DNA from: Salinivirgaceae bacterium
GTDB taxonomy: Bacteria; Bacteroidota; Bacteroidia; Bacteroidales; SZUA-534
Length of the DNA: 42,975 bases
Reading direction: 5' to 3'
NCBI GenBank assembly: GCA_024405635.1
Contig: JAKSOL010000025.1
Location: 1-42,975, forward strand
Made by a program: the position numbers and the translations under genes. Under the pieces are notes generated by a model. The model saw only the letters and a program-made list of their open reading frames with translations, was not told the origin of the DNA and ran no database searches. Positions 1-7,915 of the stretch are shown piece after piece (within the stretch, counting starts at the first letter, position 1; every line of letters begins with the position of its first letter).

Positions 1-9
1 TAAATAGGA

Positions 10-354
10 TTGAAAAGTATTTACAAACACGAAAGCGGCCACACCATGCAAAGCCAAGAGTTAGGTCCTACATATTTCACGCGAGTAATGGTGCCAAGCT
101 TCATAAGCGCTTTAAGAGATACAGATAAAAACTCATACGATCATGATTGGTTTTGGGTAGAAAGAGATGCTAATAAACGAGCGTATTCTTATTTTATTAA
201 AGAGGGAGCCATTACTTACGAAGGTTGGAACTATGAAAGGAACCCAATTGATGTTAATTATAAATGGCAAGAAGGAATAGATAATTCTGATAACAAAGAA
301 ATTTTAAACAAAATAATGCAAAACCATTGGTATAATTATCTTTTTGGGCTATAA
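10..354 (+). CDS. HEXXH metallopeptidase-like domain, probable C-terminal remnant of a polymorphic toxin
   Basis: The 114-residue reading frame carries HESGH at residues 7-11, an HEXXH zinc-peptidase motif, followed by QSQELGP. Further on WVERDANKRAYSYF may hold the third ligand. From memory this pattern resembles a peptidase-like domain found at the C-terminal ends of RHS-type toxins in Bacteroidota. An in-frame TAA at positions 1-3 closes the frame just upstream, so it would have to begin at the TTG at 10. The next ATG (46) would remove the HEXXH motif. I therefore think it is either the cut-off end of a larger toxin gene lost by frameshift or replacement, or a minimal protein with a TTG start. 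No signal peptide is visible. The following lipoprotein starts 11 bases downstream. Function is inferred only. Confidence 0.45.
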   Translation: MKSIYKHESGHTMQSQELGPTYFTRVMVPSFISALRDTDKNSYDHDWFWVERDANKRAYSYFIKEGAITYEGWNYERNPIDVNYKWQEGIDNSDNKEILNKIMQNHWYNYLFGL

Positions 355-365
355 AACTATTTATT

Positions 366-752
366 ATGAAAGCAGTATATATATTATCAGTTACTTTTAT
401 GGCGCTTCTTTGCTCGTGCCACAACTCAAATTATTACATTACTTTTGTTAACAATAGTGATATAGATGTTTGTGTGGATGATTCGTATGATTGGCCCGAC
501 ACAACAATAACACTTTGTTATTTTAAAGGAATTGTAAAAGCTAATTCTGAAAGCAATAGTGTTCTAACGTTGAGACCTAGTTCAAGTTGGCATAAAAAGT
601 TTAATATCTATGACACCATCATATTTAATGTATTTGACGCTCATGTTTATAAAGCATGGAATCCGGAAGAAAGTCCAAAATACATATTGAAACGTTATTT
701 TTTGACCGAAGCCGACATGATAGCCAACGATTGGACAATAGTTTATCCGTAG
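366..752 (+). CDS. Small lipoprotein, possible immunity partner
   Basis: This 128-residue protein starts with a lipoprotein signal: a hydrophobic stretch ending in LCSC, so lipidation is expected at one of the cysteines near residue 16-18. The mature part has a YITFVNNSDIDV beta-strand segment and ends in ADMIANDWTIVYP. I have the impression of having seen similar endings in short Bacteroidota lipoproteins without assigned function. It lies 11 bases after the HEXXH fragment on the same strand and is followed by a strong terminator, so the two form one short unit. Immunity to the preceding peptidase-like toxin is a guess from position alone. A housekeeping envelope lipoprotein is equally possible. 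Confidence 0.6.
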   Translation: MKAVYILSVTFMALLCSCHNSNYYITFVNNSDIDVCVDDSYDWPDTTITLCYFKGIVKANSESNSVLTLRPSSSWHKKFNIYDTIIFNVFDAHVYKAWNPEESPKYILKRYFLTEADMIANDWTIVYP

Positions 753-783
753 AAAAATTACTTATTACCTTAACCCACTCAAC

Positions 784-821
784 CCCAACAACCGAGCTAA
801 TTTGGTTGTTGGGTTTTTTTT
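784..821 (+). terminator. Rho-independent terminator after the lipoprotein gene
   Basis: A perfect 10-bp stem (784-793 with 804-813) encloses a 10-base loop and is followed by a run of eight T. It closes the first short transcription unit. Confidence 0.9.
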
Positions 822-929
822 GTGTTTTTTAAGAAAAAACAAGAGGAAGTTCAATTTTGAGATTCGTCAACACAATCGGCTTATTTGTCAAAATGGATTT
901 AGTGTTAATAGTTTAAAATAAAAAACACG

Positions 930-958
930 TTTGCATTTCGTTGAAATACACTAAATTG
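930..958 (+). promoter_or_regulatory. Possible promoter of the cyclase gene
   Basis: TTTG at 930-933 is followed after 18 bases by TAAATTG (952-958). This is an imperfect match to the Bacteroidetes -33/-7 pattern, placed about 60 bases before the ATG at 1020. It is weak evidence. Confidence 0.25.
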
Positions 959-1019
959 TTGCGTTTTTGTTGACTTTGAGTAAGTGGGCAAAAACAATTT
1001 ACTTTATTATTGTAAACGT

Positions 1020-2831
1020 ATGATATTTAGCCGCTTAGCGTGCGTTGTGCTTGTTGTACTTATGCCGTTTGTTGCACAATCGGCAGATAGTGTTTTTGCT
1101 GTTAGGATGTTCCTGTCGTTGGAGTACGTTGTGTCCGATGGTGAAGAAGCAAATGCCGACGGTGCAAATTTTAACAATGCAGTAAGTCAAAAATTAACTC
1201 TTAAAATCGATTCGTCGGTAGTAAAAGCATTGAATCTTACCGAGTTTGCTTTTGGTGCAAGCGGCGATTCGCTTGTGTGGGGAGTAAATCCATATTTTGA
1301 AGCATCGCAAAATGTGGCGCCATTATATGTGGCATTTGCCAAAGACGCTAGTGGTAAGCAATACTCAACAGTGATTGAGGTTGAACAATCGTTAGACGAA
1401 CCAACAAATAGCAACAAGTCGGCAGTTTGGATGGTGCTAATGGGTTTAGTAATGTTGGCATCGGTAATTGTGTTTGTTATTGCTCGTAGGCGATTAGAAA
1501 ATTTGCGAGCATTGCTCAATCAAGAAAATGCCGATATGAAAATAGAACTTACAAAGCAGAAAAACCGTTACGAGGAACTGCTTGAAAGTAAATCGGCCGA
1601 CAAAGAAGAGAAGAAAGACAGCAAGGCAACACGTTTCCGCATGGTAACAGTGTTGTTCTCAAATATTTTAGGATTTTCAAACGTTGCAGGAAAAGAAAAT
1701 GCCGGCCGTATGGTTGACGACCTTGACCGTTTTGTTCTTCATTTTGATGAGGTAGTTAAACGCCTGCACATCGAAAAAATTAAAACAGTAGGCGACTCGT
1801 ACATTTGCGCTGGTGGTATTCCTCAAAAAAACCACACTAACCCAATAGAGGTTGTGTTGGCAGCTTTTGAAATGTATCAGTACATGCAACGTTTAAAACT
1901 AGAATATGGCGATGAGGCAGCTTGGGATTTGCGCATCGGAATACACACAGGACCAGTATTTTGCGACAACTCAGGCAGTAAAAAGAAACTTGAAATTTGG
2001 GGCGATACCGTAAACATTGCATCGCGCATGGAGGCATCGGGCAAAGTTGGAAAAGTAAACATTACCGGCATGACCTACGAATTGGTGCGCGAGTACTTTG
2101 TTTGTCAATATTGGGGAAAATTCCCAGTTAAATATCGTGGCGAAATTGATATGTACCTTATTGAAGGATTTAAGCCGCACCTTTCAGTTGACGGCTTAGG
2201 TTTGTTGCCAAACAAAACATTCTATACCCAACTTGGTTTGGTTCGTTTTGACGATCTTGAAGAAATAATTTGGAACAAACTTGAAGACGAATTGCCAAAG
2301 AACTTATACTACCACAATTTAAAACACACAATTGATGTTGGTACACAAGTTGAGATTATTGGCCGTTCAGAAGGAATAAACGACGAAGAACTATTGTTGT
2401 TAAAGACCGCTGCATTGTTCCACGATATAGGTTTTACTCGTACATATAAAGACCACGAAGAGGCTGGAGTAGAAATAGCAAAAGAATATTTGCCAAAGTT
2501 TGACTACACACAAGAGCAGATTGATACCATTTGCCGCTTGATTATGAAAACCAAGTTGCCTCCAACTCCCGAAACATTGCTTGAGAAAATAATTTGCGAC
2601 TCAGACCTTGACTATTTAGGTAGGGCCGACTTTATACCAGTGTCGGGTAACTTGTACAAAGAGATGCTTGAACGCGGAATGATTGTAGATGATATTGACA
2701 AATGGAACGAGATGCAAATCAAGTTCATATCAGGGCACCAGTATTTTACCGAATCGGCAAAACGGATGCGCGATGTCAATAAAAATAAACAATTGGAAGC
2801 AATCAGAAAATTAGTTGAGAAAAAAATATAG
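1020..2831 (+). CDS. Membrane-anchored class III nucleotide cyclase-like protein with C-terminal HD domain
   Basis: I chose the ATG at 1020 because it gives a clean signal sequence (MIFSRLACVVLVVLMPFVAQ). A GTG at 984 would add 12 residues. The 603-residue product has a periplasmic part, a transmembrane helix near residues 135-155, a charged coiled coil, and a class III cyclase domain at about 205-390. An HD domain follows (HNLKHT, then ALFHDIGF) at about 430-560. The cyclase keeps the second metal aspartate (TVGDSY, D259), an adenylate-type Lys (IKTVGD), and the WGDTVNIASR segment. The first metal aspartate of the usual FxDIxGF motif is Asn here (FSNILGF, N215, codon 1662-1664). Activity is therefore doubtful, and it may be a nucleotide-binding regulator. 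The universal stress protein follows after 27 bases and is probably co-transcribed. Confidence 0.85.
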   Translation: MIFSRLACVVLVVLMPFVAQSADSVFAVRMFLSLEYVVSDGEEANADGANFNNAVSQKLTLKIDSSVVKALNLTEFAFGASGDSLVWGVNPYFEASQNVAPLYVAFAKDASGKQYSTVIEVEQSLDEPTNSNKSAVWMVLMGLVMLASVIVFVIARRRLENLRALLNQENADMKIELTKQKNRYEELLESKSADKEEKKDSKATRFRMVTVLFSNILGFSNVAGKENAGRMVDDLDRFVLHFDEVVKRLHIEKIKTVGDSYICAGGIPQKNHTNPIEVVLAAFEMYQYMQRLKLEYGDEAAWDLRIGIHTGPVFCDNSGSKKKLEIWGDTVNIASRMEASGKVGKVNITGMTYELVREYFVCQYWGKFPVKYRGEIDMYLIEGFKPHLSVDGLGLLPNKTFYTQLGLVRFDDLEEIIWNKLEDELPKNLYYHNLKHTIDVGTQVEIIGRSEGINDEELLLLKTAALFHDIGFTRTYKDHEEAGVEIAKEYLPKFDYTQEQIDTICRLIMKTKLPPTPETLLEKIICDSDLDYLGRADFIPVSGNLYKEMLERGMIVDDIDKWNEMQIKFISGHQYFTESAKRMRDVNKNKQLEAIRKLVEKKI

Positions 2832-2858
2832 TTTTGTTCCACCATTATTAAACCTATT

Positions 2859-3686
2859 ATGGCTAATAAAAACATTATTATTATTCCTTGGGATTACACC
2901 GAAAGTTGCCGCATTGCGTTGCAACACGCTATTCAGTTGGCATCGGTTGTAGGCAACAGCATTATGTTGGCTCGCTTTTTGGAAAAGCCAGGCTTGTTTG
3001 GTAAAAAATCGTTTGAAGATTTAAAGGAAACTGAGGAAGAACGACTAGCAGCTGAGGCTAGCGCTATCTCAAAAGAATTTAACATCAACTTGCTTATAGC
3101 AGTTGACCAATTTAAGGCGCAAGAAATACGCGACCTTACAAAAGATGCTGATGCTAACCTTGTGGTTTGCGGGCGCACATATAAAACCGATAAAAAAGAG
3201 TACGAAACAAAGGACGTTGTTGAGGAACTATCGGAACTTGATATTCCATTTATTATTGCAGCAACAAAACCACCTCACGATTACTACAAAGAGTTGGTTG
3301 TGCCATTGGATAACGATAAAAAGGTTAAGGAAACAATGCAATGGGTTGTTTACCTTGCAAAATACTACAACTGCAACATCAACCTTTTCAAAACTCGTTT
3401 GGAAAAAGAGGTTGACAAACGCGATATGGAGAACAATATGTACTTCATTAAAAAGATGTTGGACAAAAAGAACATTGTGTATGGTGTGTCAACCGCCAAA
3501 AAAGATGCAGTGTTTGAAACGGACATCATTCGTTTTGCAGAATCAATTGATGCCGATTTGGTTGTAGTAATGATTAACAAATACAAAAAGATTTTGCGCG
3601 AGCAACCTAATTACGACGAAAAGTTGCCATACTTGGTAATAAATCGTAATACCGAAATTATTAAATACGGAGGTAGTTTCCGTTAG
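2859..3686 (+). CDS. Tandem universal stress protein (UspA family)
   Basis: The 275-residue protein contains two Usp folds in a row: residues about 1-140 (starting NIIIIPWDYTESCRIALQHAIQLA) and 145-275 (KELVVPLDNDKKVKETMQWV). Each begins with the typical beta-strand followed by an aspartate or acidic turn. The glycine-rich ATP loop (GxxGx9GS/T) of ATP-binding Usps is not evident, so it may belong to the non-ATP-binding class. It is cytoplasmic, with no signal peptide. It follows the cyclase-HD gene by 27 bases and is followed by a terminator, suggesting a two-gene unit linking nucleotide signalling and stress response. That functional link is inferred. Confidence 0.85.
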   Translation: MANKNIIIIPWDYTESCRIALQHAIQLASVVGNSIMLARFLEKPGLFGKKSFEDLKETEEERLAAEASAISKEFNINLLIAVDQFKAQEIRDLTKDADANLVVCGRTYKTDKKEYETKDVVEELSELDIPFIIAATKPPHDYYKELVVPLDNDKKVKETMQWVVYLAKYYNCNINLFKTRLEKEVDKRDMENNMYFIKKMLDKKNIVYGVSTAKKDAVFETDIIRFAESIDADLVVVMINKYKKILREQPNYDEKLPYLVINRNTEIIKYGGSFR

Positions 3687-3710
3687 AATTTTGGTTGTTG
3701 CAACAATCAT

Positions 3711-3753
3711 AAAAAAGAGAAGAACCTATGGTGGAGGTCCTTCTCTTTTTTTT
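3711..3753 (+). terminator. Rho-independent terminator after the Usp gene
   Basis: A 10-bp stem with one mismatch (3717-3726 with 3736-3745) is extended by the flanking A-run (3711-3716), which pairs with the T-run (3746-3753). It ends the cyclase-Usp unit. Confidence 0.85.
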
Positions 3754-3911
3754 ATGGCAAAAGGGTTCAACTATGGTTTTGTTAGTTTGCATAAACTTGT
3801 AAAACAATCGGAGCATGGCATCGTTTTTCTAAAAATTATATTTCACAAAAGGGTAACTTTGTGGAGTTATACTTTTATAGTTCGTAATTTAACTACACCT
3901 AAATAATAAAT

Positions 3912-5204
3912 ATGGAAGGAAAGAAAATGAATCTTGAAACACTTTGTGTTCAATCGGGTTGGCAACCAAAAAACGGCGAGCCACGTGTGCTACCAATTTA
4001 TCAAAGCACAACATTTAAATACGATAATAGTGAGCAAATGGCCGACTTGTTCGACCTTAAAGCTAGTGGATACTTCTACACTCGTTTGCAAAACCCAACA
4101 AACGACGCGGTGGCTGCAAAAATAGCAGCACTTGAAGGTGGCGTGGGTGCAATGCTTACATCGAGCGGACAAGCTGCAAACTTTTACGCCATTTTTAATA
4201 TCTGCCAAGCAGGCGACCATTTTATTACCACCAACAACATTTATGGTGGAACATTCAACTTGTTTGGAGTTACAATGAAAAAACTTGGCATTGAATGTAC
4301 TTTTGTTGACCAAGATTGGAGCGATGAAAAAATTCAAGCAGAGTTCCGCCCAAATACAAAATGCTTTTTTGGCGAAACCATTTCAAACCCAGGTTGCAAC
4401 ATTTTCGACATTGAGCGTTTTGCTAAGTTGGCTCACAAAAATGGTGTGCCTTTAATTGTTGACAACACCTTTGCTACTCCAATTAACTGTCGTCCATTTG
4501 AGTGGGGTGCCGACATTGTAACTCACTCAACTACAAAATATATGGACGGTCATGCAATGGCAGTTGGTGGCGTGTTGGTTGATAGCGGCAACTTTGATTG
4601 GGAAGCAAATGCTGAAAAATTCCCAGGCCTTTGCGCTCCCGACGATTCGTACCACGGACTTACTTATACAAAATCGTTTGGCAAAGCAGCCTACATTACC
4701 AAATCAACCGTTCAATTGATGCGCGACTTGGGCTCAATTCAAAGTCCACAAAACGCATTCTTGCTAAATATAGGTTTGGAAACCTTGCATTTGCGTGTTC
4801 CTCGTCACTGCGAAAACGCGCTAAAGGTAGCCGAGTGGTTACAAAATCGCCCTGAGGTTGCTTGGGTTAACTATCCTGACTTGAAGAACAACAAGAACAA
4901 CGAACTTTGCAAAAAATATTTGCCAAACGGCTCATGTGGCGTAATGGCATTTGGTTTGAAAGGCGACCGCGAAACCGCAATTAAGTTTATGGATGCATTT
5001 AAATTTATTTGCATTGTAACCCACGTAGCCGATGCTCGCACTTGCGTTTTGCACCCAGCAAGCCACACTCACCGCCAATTGAGCGACGAGCAACTTCGTG
5101 CAGGTGGCGTTTCGCCAGACTTGATTCGCTTGTCAATTGGTATTGAAAATGTGAACGATATTATTGCTGACCTTGAGCAAGCATTTGTTGAAATAAAGAA
5201 ATAA
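3912..5204 (+). CDS. metY: O-acetylhomoserine aminocarboxypropyltransferase (sulfhydrylase)
   Basis: This 430-residue PLP enzyme of the Cys/Met metabolism family condenses O-acetylhomoserine with sulfide to give homocysteine. The pyridoxal lysine is K209 in HSTTKYMDGH. LDNTFA-type (IVDNTFATP), the NPT..A..EGG segment and the C-terminal SIGIEN motif are all present, and the length fits MetY rather than the shorter cystathionine enzymes. Two starts are possible: ATG 3912, or ATG 3927 (MNLETLCVQSGW), which gives 425 residues. I kept the longer one. A TAACTTTG at 3854-3861 resembles a -7 element, but I find no -33 box at the right distance. No SAM riboswitch is evident. A small secreted-protein gene follows after 17 bases. 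Confidence 0.93.
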   Translation: MEGKKMNLETLCVQSGWQPKNGEPRVLPIYQSTTFKYDNSEQMADLFDLKASGYFYTRLQNPTNDAVAAKIAALEGGVGAMLTSSGQAANFYAIFNICQAGDHFITTNNIYGGTFNLFGVTMKKLGIECTFVDQDWSDEKIQAEFRPNTKCFFGETISNPGCNIFDIERFAKLAHKNGVPLIVDNTFATPINCRPFEWGADIVTHSTTKYMDGHAMAVGGVLVDSGNFDWEANAEKFPGLCAPDDSYHGLTYTKSFGKAAYITKSTVQLMRDLGSIQSPQNAFLLNIGLETLHLRVPRHCENALKVAEWLQNRPEVAWVNYPDLKNNKNNELCKKYLPNGSCGVMAFGLKGDRETAIKFMDAFKFICIVTHVADARTCVLHPASHTHRQLSDEQLRAGGVSPDLIRLSIGIENVNDIIADLEQAFVEIKK

Positions 5205-5221
5205 CAAAAAAAACATAGACG

Positions 5222-5767
5222 ATGAAACGACTATTTGCGGCGCTTATGCTTAGCGCATTATCAATTGGTACATTTGCACAAACAGTTAAATTTACCGAAG
5301 GCAACGACCTTAAATTTTTGAAAGACAAAAGCTCCATTGCTATTACCATCGATTACTCAAAAGCAGTGATTATGGGAATGACCGAGCAAGAATTTGGCAA
5401 TGAAATAATTGCACAAGATTCGATAAAACGCGGTGAGGCTCGTCAACAAATTGTAGAGTGGAAAAAGTATTTGCGAGGCCGATTGATTGATCGTTTTAAC
5501 TACGAAAGCGAAGGAAAAATTCAAGCTATGCTTAACGAAGGTCATGAGTCGCAATGCTCAGCCGATGTGCTTGTTCTTAGCGTTGATACTCATGGCAATT
5601 TGTCGGCCGAAGTAATTTTTAAAGGAGCAAATGGCGAAAGTGCCAAAACTCTGATAAAGGGTGAAGGCGGTAACATTGGCACACGTTTGGCTTTGTTTGG
5701 CGATGGTATGCGCGACCTTGGAGAGCAAATGGCTAAGGCTATTCGCAAATACTCAAAAGGCAAATAA
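5222..5767 (+). CDS. Small secreted protein of unknown function
   Basis: The 181-residue protein has a clear signal peptide (MKRLFAALMLSALSIGTFAQ, cleavage after the Ala-Gln region near residue 20) and no lipobox. The mature part is mixed alpha/beta, with a repeated strand-rich centre (ADVLVLSVDTHGNLSAEVIF) and a C-terminal amphipathic helix ending in KYSKGK. I do not recognise the family. It lies 17 bases downstream of metY on the same strand and before a terminator, so it is probably co-transcribed with metY. A link to sulfur metabolism is not supported by the sequence. Confidence 0.75.
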   Translation: MKRLFAALMLSALSIGTFAQTVKFTEGNDLKFLKDKSSIAITIDYSKAVIMGMTEQEFGNEIIAQDSIKRGEARQQIVEWKKYLRGRLIDRFNYESEGKIQAMLNEGHESQCSADVLVLSVDTHGNLSAEVIFKGANGESAKTLIKGEGGNIGTRLALFGDGMRDLGEQMAKAIRKYSKGK

Positions 5768-5794
5768 CAAAAACCAAAGATGTTTATTGGTATA

Positions 5795-5825
5795 AAAGAG
5801 CTCGCCAAAAGGCGGGCTCTTGTTG
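5795..5825 (+). terminator. Rho-independent terminator after the metY unit
   Basis: An 11-bp stem containing one G-U pair (5796-5806 with 5811-5821) closes a four-A loop. The downstream T content is modest (TTGTTG). Confidence 0.75.
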
Positions 5826-5826
5826 T

Positions 5827-6108
5827 GTTATAGAGTTCGATAAAGGGCGTTACTACTTCTTATCGCGTCCACGCCGCTCTGGCAAAAAAGAGTTATGAAT
5901 ACTGCGAAGAACGAAAAAACAGCCCAAGAGGGAACACTCCGTACGTTTAGCAATTGGCTTAAATGACTAAGCTGAATATAACAAGTGTTGCAACAACGTA
6001 AACTATTGATGTTCATATATAACACAAAATAGGACTTGCAATTTTTTTATTTACAAGGCTATTATATTTTAGCCAAATGTTTGATTGATAAACTATAATA
6101 CAGCATTT
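5827..6108. other. Intergenic stretch without a convincing gene
   Basis: Between the terminator and the GH43 start I see no supported gene. Two overlapping short open frames exist: a 23-codon ATG frame at 5895-5966 and a longer frame ending at the same region. Neither has a recognisable motif. TATATTTT at 6063-6070 could be part of the GH43 promoter, but the spacing to the nearest TTG is too long for the consensus. Confidence 0.4.
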
Positions 6109-7803
6109 ATGAAAAAACTATTAGCCTATTTATTTTGTGGACTGATAACTATGGGCACCCACGCTCAAACAACATTCCGCAATCCTGTTATCAATGCCGA
6201 CGCACCCGATGTGAGCATTTGCAAAGTTCAGGACACCTACTACATGATTAGCACCACAATGCATCTTATGCCTGGCGGTCCTATAATGAAGTCGAAGGAC
6301 ATGATAAACTGGGAAGTGATATCGTATGTATTTGACCGCATCGACGACGGACCACGCTACAATCTTGAGGATGGAGCAACAGTTTACGGACAAGGCCAGT
6401 GGGCAAGTTCAATTCGCTACCACATGGGCAAATTTTATGTTTGGTTTACAGCAAATGGCGCACCCGGACGTGGCTTTATCTTTTCGGCCGACAAAGCCGA
6501 AGGTCCTTGGACTTTGGTTGCTCGTCCACCACACATGCACGATGGTTCGTTATTCTTTGACGAAGATGGACGAGTTTACATCTTTTGCGAAACAAACCGA
6601 CTTGTTGAACTTAAAGAAGACCTTTCAGATGTTAAACCAGGCGGCATAAACATGCAGATTTTTGAGCGCGATGACGAAGAACGAACAGCTTTGCTTGAGG
6701 GATCGTCGGTTATAAAACACAACGGCAAGTACTATTTGTGCATGATTTCGATGAAGTGGGGCGTTAACGACCGAGTTCGTCGCGAGGTGTGCTACCGTGC
6801 CGACAAGATTACAGGACCATACGAAAAGAAAATAATTCTTGAAACTCCATTCGAGGAATATGGCGGTGTTGGTCAAGGTTGCCTTGTTGGCGACGACCAA
6901 AGTGACTTGGGTTGGTGGGCACTTATTTTCCAAGATAGAGGCGGAATAGGCCGAGTGCCAAGCCTTATGCCTGTAACATGGATTGATGGCTGGCCAATGT
7001 GTGGCGAATATGCAGGTGAGGTTATAAATCCGCAATTGGCTGAAAGTAAAGGCGACAATCCAACCAACAATCCTTTGCTCGATAAACGTTCGTATCGCAT
7101 ACCAAACGATTTGAGCAAAAAACACCCTTCGCCCAAAGGATACATTGGCAGCGACGAGTTTGACCAACTTCCTGTTGACGAAAACGGAGGCTATCATGCT
7201 CGTAAAGGCTTAAAACTATATTGGCAATGGAATCACAACCCAATTGACGAGGCATGGTCGTTAACCGAGCGTCCAGGATACTTACGTTTAAAAACAGCTC
7301 GCGTGGTCGATAACTTGAACGTGGCACCAAACACCATTACTCAACGCATGTCGGGACCACAATGTACAGGTTCGGTTAAAATCGATATAAGCAAAATGAA
7401 AGATGGCGACATTTGCGGTTTTGCAGCCTACAACGGCGATAGTGGAGTGTTGCGCATTGTGAAAAAAGGCAGCAAGGTTTATTTGCAGCTAACCGAGGAA
7501 AAAGCAGTGTTTAAGCAACCACGCAACGTTGAGCGAGTTGACGTTGAAGTTATTGAGCAAGTTCAACTAAAAGCAAAAGAGGTGTATTTGAAAATACATG
7601 CCGATTTTAATCAAGGCCGTGATATGGCAGCATTTTCGTACAGCACCGATGGCCAAAAATGGAATACTATTGGTCGCGAAGTAGCAATGCGATTTGATTA
7701 TTTGCGCCACTTTATGGGTACAAAATTTGCCATCTTTAATTATGCGACCAAACAACTAGGAGGCTATGTTGATGTTGATTGGTTCCATTTTGAAGAGGAA
7801 TAA
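6109..7803 (+). CDS. Glycoside hydrolase family 43 protein (beta-xylosidase / arabinofuranosidase type)
   Basis: The ATG at 6109 begins a good signal peptide (MKKLLAYLFCGLITMGTHAQ); a TTG 24 bases upstream is a poor alternative. The 564-residue protein has an N-terminal five-bladed propeller with the GH43 pattern NADAPDVS (probable base D34), HDGSLFFDEDG (pKa-modulating Asp region) and LLEGSSVIKHNGKYY (probable acid E197). A C-terminal beta-sandwich (about residues 350-560, ending VDVDWFHFEE) fits the concanavalin-like domain of the beta-xylosidase group. It is likely exported and acts on plant or dietary pentose polymers or oligosaccharides. It stands alone, with its own terminator and no SusC/SusD partner nearby, so the exact substrate cannot be named. 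Confidence 0.9.
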   Translation: MKKLLAYLFCGLITMGTHAQTTFRNPVINADAPDVSICKVQDTYYMISTTMHLMPGGPIMKSKDMINWEVISYVFDRIDDGPRYNLEDGATVYGQGQWASSIRYHMGKFYVWFTANGAPGRGFIFSADKAEGPWTLVARPPHMHDGSLFFDEDGRVYIFCETNRLVELKEDLSDVKPGGINMQIFERDDEERTALLEGSSVIKHNGKYYLCMISMKWGVNDRVRREVCYRADKITGPYEKKIILETPFEEYGGVGQGCLVGDDQSDLGWWALIFQDRGGIGRVPSLMPVTWIDGWPMCGEYAGEVINPQLAESKGDNPTNNPLLDKRSYRIPNDLSKKHPSPKGYIGSDEFDQLPVDENGGYHARKGLKLYWQWNHNPIDEAWSLTERPGYLRLKTARVVDNLNVAPNTITQRMSGPQCTGSVKIDISKMKDGDICGFAAYNGDSGVLRIVKKGSKVYLQLTEEKAVFKQPRNVERVDVEVIEQVQLKAKEVYLKIHADFNQGRDMAAFSYSTDGQKWNTIGREVAMRFDYLRHFMGTKFAIFNYATKQLGGYVDVDWFHFEEE

Positions 7804-7829
7804 TCGTTAAAAGCGAAAAAAATAAAACA

Positions 7830-7866
7830 AATCCCCAATCAGTGAGTCTGGTTGGGGATTGTTGTT
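7830..7866 (+). terminator. Rho-independent terminator after the GH43 gene
   Basis: A perfect 9-bp stem (7830-7838 with 7852-7860) is followed by GTTGTT rather than a pure T-run. Confidence 0.75.
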
Positions 7867-7893
7867 AAAATGGGGTGCAATTATTTATCTTTG
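7862..7893 (+). promoter_or_regulatory. Bacteroidetes-type promoter before mrp
   Basis: TTG (7862-7864) and TATCTTTG (7886-7893) are separated by 21 bases. This matches the -33/-7 consensus and leaves about 22 bases to the ATG at 7916. Confidence 0.6.
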
Positions 7894-7915
7894 AAGCACA
7901 AAAAAATAAAACGAT

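Noticed and set aside
3691..3906. A 71-codon plus-strand frame after the Usp gene
   Set aside because: Its first part is the terminator hairpin and T-run, it has no recognisable motif, and it would start with a non-ATG codon.
3687..3911. Possible SAM riboswitch before metY
   Set aside because: I looked for the multi-stem conserved core expected of SAM riboswitches and saw only the terminator of the preceding gene and AT-rich DNA.
5895..5966. A 23-codon ATG frame in the 5.8-6.1 kb intergenic stretch
   Set aside because: No leader, motif or neighbouring partner supports it, and another open frame overlaps it. Chance is the simpler explanation.
6109..7803. GH43 gene as part of a polysaccharide utilisation locus
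   Set aside because: No SusC/SusD pair, regulator or other glycosidase lies beside it, and it is flanked by terminators on both sides.
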